Assembly (NCBI GenBank): GCA_024711025.1
Contig: JANJTP010000042.1
Span: forward strand, 1 to 35,555
Length of the DNA stretch: 35,555 nucleotides
From: Solirubrobacteraceae bacterium
GTDB taxonomy: Bacteria > Actinomycetota > Thermoleophilia > Solirubrobacterales > Solirubrobacteraceae
Direction of reading: 5' to 3'
In this document: one piece after another, positions 22,752 through 29,123 of the stretch
Position numbering within the stretch: the first letter of the stretch is position 1
How the letters are laid out: each line of letters begins with the position of its first letter
Program-made: the position numbers and the translations under genes
Notes under the pieces: model-generated
Told to the model about the DNA's origin: nothing
Seen by the model: the letters and a program-made list of their open reading frames with translations, nothing else
Databases searched by the model: none

Positions 22752-23974
22752 GCTCCCCGCGGCACGGGGCGAGCGGGCTCCCGCGGTCGGCGGCTCGCAA
22801 CATCGCCGGCGCCTGCGCGCTGGGCTTCGCGGTCACCTGGCACGTCACGAGCATCGGCGCCATCGCCCAGCCGGTCGCCGACCACTACGGCATCGCGCTC
22901 GCCGCCGTGGGCCTCTTCGCGACGGTCCTGTTCCTCGCCGAGCTCGTCGCGATGGTCCCGGCGGGGCGGCTGATGGACCGCATCGGGCCGTGGCACGTCG
23001 GCATGCTCGCCTTGCTCTTCACGACGGCGGGCAACGCCCTGGGCCTGCTCGTCGACGGCGTCGTCCCGGCGCTCGCGTTTCGCGCGCTCGTCGGCATCGG
23101 CGTCGGCACGGGCTTCATCGCCGGCGCCGCCTACGTGCAGTCCGTGAGCGGGACGGCGCTCGCCCAAGGCGTCTACGGCGGCGTGTCGCTCTCGGCCGGG
23201 GGGCTCGCGGTCGCGGTGGTCCCCGCGCTGCACAACGCGCTCGACTGGCGCAGCCCGCTGATCACCGGCACCGTCGTGTCGCTGATCGGCATCGCGGCCT
23301 TTGCGCCGGCTGCGCGCCCAACGGGCGCGCAACACGCCGGCGGGGCGTCGCCGTACCGGACGTTGATGCTCGACCGCCGTCTGCTGCGCTTCGCGGCGGT
23401 GCACGCCAGCTCGTTCGGGCTGGCGATCGTGCTGAGCAACTGGGTGGTCACGGTGCTCGAGCGCCGCGGCGGCCTGGGAGTCGAGGCGGCGGGCGTGATC
23501 GGCGGGCTGATCCTCGTGATGGGCGTCGTCGGACGCCCGCTGGGAGGCCTGCTGAGCCACCGTAGGCCGGGCTCCGCGCGGTCCGTGCTCCTCGTCGCGA
23601 TCGCCGCCGGCGCGATCGGCACGCTGCTGATCGGCCTCGGCCGGCCCCCCGTCCTGCCGGTGATCGGCGCCTCACTCGTCGGCCTGGCCGCCGGGCTGCC
23701 GTTCGCGCTCGTGCTCGCCGGGGTCGCGCGCATCTTCCCGCGCGAGCCGGGCACGGCCTTCGGAGCGGTGAACAGCTACGCCCAGATGACGATCATCGTC
23801 GGCACGCCACTGCTCGGACTCGGCTTCTCGCTGCCCGGCGACGGCCTGGTGGGCTTCGCCGTCGTCGCGCTCCTATGGGCGCTGACGGCGCTCGTGCTGC
23901 CTCGCGCAAAGCTGCTCGAGTCGGGCGCCCAGCCACAGCCGGGACTCGAGGTTGCGCCGGCCGGCTCCATTTGA
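22748..23974 (+). CDS. Major facilitator superfamily transporter
   Basis: This 408-residue protein has about twelve hydrophobic segments. The loop 2-3 signature is visible as GRLMDRIGPWHVG, with GVVGRPLGGLLSHRRPG at the equivalent place in the second half. The central cytoplasmic loop is around APAARPTGAQHAGG. It is probably the importer (less likely exporter) of the island's substrate or an intermediate. The ATG at 22748 lacks an obvious ribosome site and overlaps the bridging frame. Its stop codon (23972-23974) lies inside operator site 2. The substrate is not predictable. Confidence 0.88.
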   Translation: MSSPRHGASGLPRSAARNIAGACALGFAVTWHVTSIGAIAQPVADHYGIALAAVGLFATVLFLAELVAMVPAGRLMDRIGPWHVGMLALLFTTAGNALGLLVDGVVPALAFRALVGIGVGTGFIAGAAYVQSVSGTALAQGVYGGVSLSAGGLAVAVVPALHNALDWRSPLITGTVVSLIGIAAFAPAARPTGAQHAGGASPYRTLMLDRRLLRFAAVHASSFGLAIVLSNWVVTVLERRGGLGVEAAGVIGGLILVMGVVGRPLGGLLSHRRPGSARSVLLVAIAAGAIGTLLIGLGRPPVLPVIGASLVGLAAGLPFALVLAGVARIFPREPGTAFGAVNSYAQMTIIVGTPLLGLGFSLPGDGLVGFAVVALLWALTALVLPRAKLLESGAQPQPGLEVAPAGSI

Positions 23975-23980
23975 TCAAGT
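23969..23980. promoter_or_regulatory. Operator palindrome ATTTGATCAAGT, site 2
   Basis: The core TTGATCAA is an exact palindrome; the flanks differ from ATTTGATCAAAT by one base (G at 23979). It overlaps the transporter stop and ends 11 bp before the ATG of the acyltransferase gene, so block B could have its own regulated start inside the larger gene string. Confidence 0.6.
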
Positions 23981-23991
23981 ATGCGATTAAT

Positions 23992-25197
23992 ATGATCGAC
24001 AGAGCGAACGTCTGGACGGGGCATCTCAACGAGCTCGCCCTGTCCGAACAGCCGGCCACGCCGAACGCCCGGATCGGCCTGTACGACACGACGCTGCGCG
24101 ACGGCGAGCAGACGGTCGGCGTCGTGCTGGACCCAGAGGCCAAGCTGCGCATCGCCCGCGCCCTCGACCGGCTCGGGATCGCGCGCATCGAGGCCGGCTT
24201 CCCGCGCGTATCCGCCGAGGACACCGACGCCGTCCGGATGATCATGGACGCGGGGCTCGATGCCGAGGTCTGGGGCTTCTCGCGCGCCCACCCGGTCGAT
24301 GTCGAGGCGCTGCTCGACCTCGGGATCAGGAGCGCGGTCATCGAGGCTCCTGTGAGCGAAGGCAAGCTTGCCGCCTACGGGATGAGCCACGAGAAGGTCA
24401 CCGGCCGCGTCGCCGACGCTGTCGCCCACGCCACGCAGGCCGGCATGACGGTGTGCTTCTTCGGCGTCGACGGCTCGCGGGCCGAGCTGGGCTTCCTGGA
24501 GCGCATCTACAACGCCGCGCGCGAGGCGGGCGCGAGCGAGGTGGCGATGGTCGACACGCTCGGGATCGCGACCCCGGAGGCGGCCGCGCTGATGGTCTCC
24601 CGCGCACGCGGATGGCTGGGGCCCGAGGTCCCGGTCCACTGGCACGGCCACAACGACTTCGGGCTGGGGACGGCGGCCGCGATCGCCGCCGTGCGGGCCG
24701 GCGCGACATGGGTCCAGGGCACGATCAACGGGATGGGCGAGCGCGCCGGCAACACCAACCTCGGTGAGGTCGCGATGGCCCTCGAGGCCCTCTACACCGT
24801 GGACTCCGGGATCCGATTCAGCGAGCTGGTAAGCGTCTCGCGCCTCGTCCAGGAGCTGTCCGGCTATGAGCTGGAGCCCTGGAAGCCGATCACCGGCGAG
24901 AACCTGTTCGTGCGCGAGAGCGGCGCCGTCGCGAGCCAGTTCCACGACCCCTCGGCCGTCGAGCCGTTCTCGGCGACGATCCTCGGGGTCCCCCGCGGCA
25001 TCGTGCTGGGCAAGAAGAGCGGCCTGGACAGCATCCGGATCAAGGCCGCCGAGCTCGCGCTCGACGTCGACGAGGAGCACCGCGCGACGGTCCTCGCCGA
25101 GGTCAAGAGCCTGGGTGCCCGCAAGCGAGGCCTCGTCACCGACAACGAGCTGCGTGCCATCGTCGCTCGCGTGGCCGACGAGGCGGAAGGCCGATGA
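23992..25197 (+). CDS. DRE-TIM acyltransferase, homocitrate/isopropylmalate/citramalate synthase-like
   Basis: This 401-residue enzyme family condenses acetyl-CoA with a 2-oxo acid, or cleaves the reverse product. Signatures are DTTLRDGEQTVG (residues 32-43), WHGHNDFGLGTAAAIAAV with the metal-binding His pair (218, 220) and NGMGERAGNTNLGE (246-259). It ends near residue 400 and lacks the C-terminal LeuA allosteric domain. Upstream ATG-less readings run through the transporter gene, so the ATG at 23992 is the best start. It has no Shine-Dalgarno and sits 11 bp from operator site 2, so a leaderless mRNA is possible. It is followed by two ketopantoate-reductase-like genes in 4-nt overlaps. Confidence 0.88.
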   Translation: MIDRANVWTGHLNELALSEQPATPNARIGLYDTTLRDGEQTVGVVLDPEAKLRIARALDRLGIARIEAGFPRVSAEDTDAVRMIMDAGLDAEVWGFSRAHPVDVEALLDLGIRSAVIEAPVSEGKLAAYGMSHEKVTGRVADAVAHATQAGMTVCFFGVDGSRAELGFLERIYNAAREAGASEVAMVDTLGIATPEAAALMVSRARGWLGPEVPVHWHGHNDFGLGTAAAIAAVRAGATWVQGTINGMGERAGNTNLGEVAMALEALYTVDSGIRFSELVSVSRLVQELSGYELEPWKPITGENLFVRESGAVASQFHDPSAVEPFSATILGVPRGIVLGKKSGLDSIRIKAAELALDVDEEHRATVLAEVKSLGARKRGLVTDNELRAIVARVADEAEGR

Positions 25198-26177
25198 GCA
25201 TCGAGCGCGTCTGCGTGATCGGCGCCGGAGCGATCGGCAGCCTCTACGCCGGTCACCTCGCCGCCGTGGCCGACGTACAGGTCCTGACCAGGCGCGAGGC
25301 GCACGCACACGCTCTCAACGAGGAGGGCCTGCGTGTCAGCGGCAAGAGCGAGCGCCATGCCCGACTGCGCGCGAGCGCCGACGCGGGCGACCTCGACGAC
25401 TTCGACCTCGGCATCATCTGCACCAAGGCGCCTGACCTCGAGCAGACTGCGGCACGGCTCGAGGGCCGCTTCCCCGCGGCGACGATGATGACGATCCAGA
25501 ACGGGCTCGGCGCCGAGGAGCTGCTGCGCCGCCATGGATCGTGGAAGCTCATCAGCGCGGTCACGTTCATGAGCGGCCACCGTCACGGCGATGCCCACGT
25601 CGAGTACGAGCTCGACACCGCAACCTGGCTCGGCCCCTATGCCGAGGGCGGCGCAACCTACGAGCTCGCGCGGCAGATCTGCGACCTGCTGCTCTCCTCC
25701 GGCCTGGTCGCGGAGGCGATGCCCGACCTGCGGCCCGCGCAGTGGTCCAAGCTGCTCTTCAACTCGGCGGTCAACGCCGTCGCCGCGCTCACCGATCTGC
25801 CGCACGTGCGGGAGTTCGCCGGCGAACGCGAGCCGGCCGACCTCGGCCACCTCGTCCACGACCTGATCGACGAGGGGCGACGCGTCGCGCAGGCCGCGGG
25901 GATCGAGCTGCACGAGGACCCGTGGGAGATGAACGTCCGCGCGGTGAGCGTCGGCGAGACTCAGCACGGCGAGTACGCGCACCTGCCCTCGATGCTCGAG
26001 GACGTGCGCGCCCGGCGCCGAACCGAGATCGACTCGATCACCGGCGCGGTCGTACGCGAAGGCGTGCGCGTCGGCGTCCCGACGCCGCTGCACACGGCGC
26101 TCTGGCGACTCGTGCGCGGCATGGAGCTGTCGTGGGAACGGAATGCGGCGGCGCCGCGCGAGGAGGCAAGGGCATGA
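25194..26177 (+). CDS. Ketopantoate reductase-like protein 1 (ApbA/PanE family)
   Basis: This 327-residue NADP(H)-dependent 2-oxo acid reductase has the Rossmann loop GAGAIGSLYAGHL at about residues 10-22, the MTIQNGLGAEE block (Asn of the family), the catalytic Lys in AQWSKLLFNSAVNAVAALT, and the C-terminal PSMLEDVRARRRTEIDSITG with the conserved Glu. Unlike other members of the island it keeps all family residues. ATG 25194 overlaps the acyltransferase stop (ATGA). A paralogue follows immediately. Pantothenate synthesis is unlikely here because no panB, panC or panD is present and the genes sit in a catabolic block; reduction of another 2-oxo acid is inferred. Confidence 0.88.
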   Translation: MSIERVCVIGAGAIGSLYAGHLAAVADVQVLTRREAHAHALNEEGLRVSGKSERHARLRASADAGDLDDFDLGIICTKAPDLEQTAARLEGRFPAATMMTIQNGLGAEELLRRHGSWKLISAVTFMSGHRHGDAHVEYELDTATWLGPYAEGGATYELARQICDLLLSSGLVAEAMPDLRPAQWSKLLFNSAVNAVAALTDLPHVREFAGEREPADLGHLVHDLIDEGRRVAQAAGIELHEDPWEMNVRAVSVGETQHGEYAHLPSMLEDVRARRRTEIDSITGAVVREGVRVGVPTPLHTALWRLVRGMELSWERNAAAPREEARA

Positions 26178-27109
26178 GGATCTGCGTAGTCGGATGCGGG
26201 GCGATCGGCAGTCTGTTCGCCGCCCATCTCGCGTCCCTCGATGACGTCGAGGTCTGGGCATACGACCTCTCACAGGCGCACGTCGCGGCGATCAACGCGA
26301 ACGGGCTTCGCCTCAGCGGCGCCAGCGAGCTCCTCTCCCACCTGCGGGCGACGAGCGACGCCGCCGAGATCCCGCCGTGCGACTTCGGGATCGTCGCGAC
26401 GAAGGCGCTGCACACGCGGGCGGCGATCGAGGCGACGGCGCACGCCTTTGCCGACGGCGCGGTCTGCAGCGTCCAGAACGGCGTCGGCAACGAGGAGATC
26501 ATCGCCGAGCACTGCGAGCGGGTGATCCGCGGCACGACCTTCCCCGCGGGGCACATCGTCGAGCCGGGGTGGGTCGAGCAGGACACCGGCGGGGCGACCT
26601 GGGTCGGCCCGTTCGAGCCCCGACCGGCCTCGATCGACGAGGTGCGCCTCCTGGCCGACACGCTGACGCGCGCAGGGATGCAGGCCGTCCCGATGAGCGA
26701 TGCGCGCGGCGCTCAGTGGACGAAGCTGATCTTCAACGCCGCGACGAACCCGATCGGCGCGCTGACCCGCCTGACCCACGGGCAGGCATGCGACGAGGAG
26801 CCCCTGAGGGCGCTGATAAGCCGACTGGTCGCGGAGGGCGTGGCGGTCGCCCACCAGCTCGGCATCGTGCTGGACTCCGACCCCGATGCCCTCGTCGACC
26901 ACGCGCGCGAGGTCGCCTACGACCACAAGGCGAGCATGCTGCAGGACGTGCTCGCCGGGCGGCCGACCGAGGTCGACGCGCTCAACGGCGGGATCGTCCG
27001 CGAGGGCCGCGACGCCGGCGTCCCCACCCCGCTCAACGAGGCGATCTACGCGCTCATCAAGGGGCTCGAGAGCTCCACACGCAGAGACCAGGAGGCCCCA
27101 GCCCGATGA
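26174..27109 (+). CDS. Ketopantoate reductase-like protein 2 (ApbA/PanE family)
   Basis: This is a 311-residue paralogue of the preceding gene. It has the Rossmann loop GCGAIGSLFAAHL, SVQNGVGNEEII, the catalytic Lys in AQWTKLIFNAATNPIGALT, and the C-terminal SMLQDVLAGRPTEVDALNGG and GVPTPLNEAIYALIKG. ATG 26174 has AGGAGG just upstream and overlaps the previous stop (ATGA). The two are clearly divergent over the N-terminal half, so they probably act on different substrates or form a heteromer rather than being a recent duplicate. Its stop overlaps the second M24 gene (ATGA). Confidence 0.88.
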   Translation: MRICVVGCGAIGSLFAAHLASLDDVEVWAYDLSQAHVAAINANGLRLSGASELLSHLRATSDAAEIPPCDFGIVATKALHTRAAIEATAHAFADGAVCSVQNGVGNEEIIAEHCERVIRGTTFPAGHIVEPGWVEQDTGGATWVGPFEPRPASIDEVRLLADTLTRAGMQAVPMSDARGAQWTKLIFNAATNPIGALTRLTHGQACDEEPLRALISRLVAEGVAVAHQLGIVLDSDPDALVDHAREVAYDHKASMLQDVLAGRPTEVDALNGGIVREGRDAGVPTPLNEAIYALIKGLESSTRRDQEAPAR

Positions 27110-28272
27110 CCGAGCCCGCTTGGACACCCAGCGCCGCGGAGATCGCGCGCCGCCACGACGCCATCCGATCCGCCGCCGAGGCTACGTCGCTCGACGCGGT
27201 CATCGTGTGCGGCAGCGAGTACACGGGCTTCGAGGGCGCGATCACGTACGTCTCCGGATTCCGGATCCTGCACCGCTACGCCTACGTGCTGCTGCCCGTG
27301 GAGGGCGAGCCGATCTGCATCTACCCGCGCGAGGCGCGCTGGGTCGGCGATCACGACGAGACGTTCGTCGCCGAGAAGGCATTCGCCGAGAAGCCGGGCG
27401 CCTGGATCGCCGACCACCTCCGCGAGCGGGGGCTCTCGCGCGTCGGCGTCTACGGCATGGACTACGTGATGCCGGTTCGCGACTACGAGGCACTCGTCGC
27501 GGGTCCCGCCGAGCTGGTGCGGTTCGACGAGGAGTTCGACCTGGCGCGGGCCGTCAAGAGCGAGGAGGAGCTCGTCTCCGTGCGCCACTCGATGGACGTC
27601 AACAAGGCCGGCGTCTGGGCGGTGATCGACGCGTACGAGCCGGGACTCACCGAGGCCGAGCTGATGGCCGTCGCCGAGCAGGCATTCGTCTCGCGCGGGA
27701 CGACGCGCCTGACGATGGACATGGTGCTGCTCGGCCCAGACGGGCACGCGGTCCCGCAGATGACGCTGCCGCGCTCCGACCGGCGGGTGCAGGACACCGA
27801 TCTGCTCGTCTACGGCCTGGAGGTCGCCGGTGCCGGCGGCCACTGGGTCGAGTTCTCGCGGCCGCTCGCACCGAGCGGCATGGACGAGGAGACCTCCCGG
27901 ATGATGGAGGCCTACGTCGAGTCCTACGAGATCGCGCGCGAGGTCCTGAAGGACGGGGCGACGGCGCGCGAGGTCCACAGGGCGGTCTCTCGCCCGTTCC
28001 TCGAGCTGGGCCACAGCCTGGGACACGTGACAGGCCACTCGATCGGCATGACGATGATCGAGCACCCTCGGGTCGGCGAGGACTTCGACGTCACGCTGCG
28101 CAAGAACATGGTCGTCTCGATGCACCCGCACGTGATCTCCGCCGACCAGCAGCGGTCCCTCTACTTCCAGGAGACCTGGCTCGTCGGGGAGCATGAGGGC
28201 GAGGCGCTGTCGGGCGTTCCGTGCCGGGCGTTCGACGGGTCCGAGTCGCTCGCGGCGCTGAGCGTCCTCTGA
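27106..28272 (+). CDS. M24-family (creatinase-like) hydrolase 2 with degraded metal site
   Basis: This 388-residue pita-bread protein has a creatinase-N domain (about 1-150) and an M24 domain. His311 in TGHSIGMTMIEHP is present and Glu356 (FQETWLV) is kept. The second Asp is Glu249 (GHWVEFSRP), the first ligand position reads YGLEVAG, and the usual EPG Glu is His340 (VVSMHPHV). A dinuclear metal site is therefore doubtful, and a metal-free creatinase-like C-N hydrolase is a fair alternative. AGGAGG precedes ATG 27106. It is the last gene of block B and is followed by repeats and a hairpin. Confidence 0.85.
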   Translation: MTEPAWTPSAAEIARRHDAIRSAAEATSLDAVIVCGSEYTGFEGAITYVSGFRILHRYAYVLLPVEGEPICIYPREARWVGDHDETFVAEKAFAEKPGAWIADHLRERGLSRVGVYGMDYVMPVRDYEALVAGPAELVRFDEEFDLARAVKSEEELVSVRHSMDVNKAGVWAVIDAYEPGLTEAELMAVAEQAFVSRGTTRLTMDMVLLGPDGHAVPQMTLPRSDRRVQDTDLLVYGLEVAGAGGHWVEFSRPLAPSGMDEETSRMMEAYVESYEIAREVLKDGATAREVHRAVSRPFLELGHSLGHVTGHSIGMTMIEHPRVGEDFDVTLRKNMVVSMHPHVISADQQRSLYFQETWLVGEHEGEALSGVPCRAFDGSESLAALSVL

Positions 28273-28351
28273 GGCGCGCGCTCGGTGGACGGGCCGCCGG
28301 TCATCGGCCGAGCGGGCGCTCGCGGCGCTGAGCGTCCTCCAAGGCGCGCGC
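28247..28351. repeat. 35-bp duplication of the M24-2 gene 3' end
   Basis: Copy 1 (28247-28281) covers the last codons and stop of the M24-2 gene; copy 2 (28317-28351) lies 70 bp downstream. They differ at two bases (28270/28340 and 28271/28341), which turn the TGA stop of copy 1 into CAA. The shared start is CGCTCGCGGCGCTGAGCG. Confidence 0.8.
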
Positions 28352-28415
28352 AGGCGCCTCGGGGACGTACGTCCAGATAGGCGCGCGCCGGCGCCTCGGG
28401 GACGTACGTCCAGAT
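28343..28415. repeat. 36-bp tandem repeat, each with palindrome GGACGTACGTCC
   Basis: Copies at 28343-28378 and 28380-28415 match at 35 of 36 bases (A at 28352 versus C at 28389). Each contains the perfect 12-bp palindrome GGACGTACGTCC (28363-28374 and 28400-28411). It lies in the convergent gap between the M24-2 and CoxG-like genes. Confidence 0.85.
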
Positions 28416-28433
28416 CACGCCCGAGAGAGCAGT

Positions 28434-28470
28434 CGCGCCGCCGGAGCACGAGCGAGGCTCCGGCGGCGCG
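28434..28470. terminator. Strong hairpin between convergent operons (probable bidirectional terminator)
   Basis: A perfect 14-bp stem, CGCGCCGCCGGAGC with GCTCCGGCGGCGCG, encloses a 9-nt loop. It ends 14 bp before the stop of the minus-strand CoxG-like gene and 161 bp past the plus-strand M24-2 stop. There is no U-tract on either side, which is common in high-GC actinobacterial terminators. Confidence 0.65.
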
Positions 28471-28484
28471 TGCCTGCTCGACGC

Positions 28485-29123
28485 TCAGTCGGTCCTGCGT
28501 CGCAGGAGGACGAGCAGCAGCAGGAAGGCAAGCGCGATCGGCGCGATCGCGCGGGCGCGACGGACGAGCTCGGTCTGCGAGAGCACGGCACCCACGTCGA
28601 GCACCTCCGGCGCGGGCTGAGAGGCCGGCCGCGCTCCGTTGACGCTCTCCCCGGCCGCCCCCGGCTCGGGCTCGGGCGGGCCGGTGATCTTCTGCTCCAG
28701 ACGGCTGGAGAACTCCTCGAGCATGCGGCCCGCGACGTCGTCCATGACACCGCGGCCGAAGCGCGCCTGTGGGCCGGTGATGTGGAGGTCCGTCTCGGCC
28801 ATCACCCGCGCGCCGCCGTCCACCGGCTCGACGCGGTTGGTGATCGTCGCCATCGCGGTTCCCTGGCCCTTGGCCTCCCGCGCGCTCAGCGCGATCACGG
28901 CGCAACGGGCGGACTCGTCGATCTCGGCCAGCTTGGCGGTGCCCGAGTAGCTCACCGTCATCGGGCCGATCTTCATCCGCATCGAGCCCTTGTAGACGTT
29001 CTCCTCGTCTGTTGCCTCGATCGTCGCGCCGGGCAGGCAGCTGGCCACACCCTCCATGTCGAGCAGCGTCCGCCAGACCTTCTCGACGTCGGCGCCGACC
29101 GTGAACTCGTTGGTCAGCTTCAT
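28485..29123 (-). CDS. CoxG-like SRPBCC-domain protein with C-terminal membrane anchor
   Basis: This 212-residue protein belongs to the CO-dehydrogenase subunit G (CoxG) group, which in Oligotropha anchors the Mo-hydroxylase to the membrane. The N-terminus KLTNEFTVGADVEKVWRTLL (shown in part) and the block VASCLPGATIE follow the family; GSMRMKIGPMTVSYSGTAKL and MAETDLHITGPQARFGRG continue the SRPBCC fold. A Pro/Glu-rich linker leads to a C-terminal hydrophobic helix (IAPIALAFLLLLVLL) with a basic end. ATG 29123 overlaps the large-subunit stop (ATGA). It is the last gene of block C. Confidence 0.88.
   Translation of the reverse strand: MKLTNEFTVGADVEKVWRTLLDMEGVASCLPGATIEATDEENVYKGSMRMKIGPMTVSYSGTAKLAEIDESARCAVIALSAREAKGQGTAMATITNRVEPVDGGARVMAETDLHITGPQARFGRGVMDDVAGRMLEEFSSRLEQKITGPPEPEPGAAGESVNGARPASQPAPEVLDVGAVLSQTELVRRARAIAPIALAFLLLLVLLRRRTD

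Noticed and set aside
25194-27109. Pantothenate biosynthesis genes (two panE)
   Set aside because: No panB, panC or panD nearby, and the genes sit inside a regulated catabolic block; family membership alone does not assign this role.
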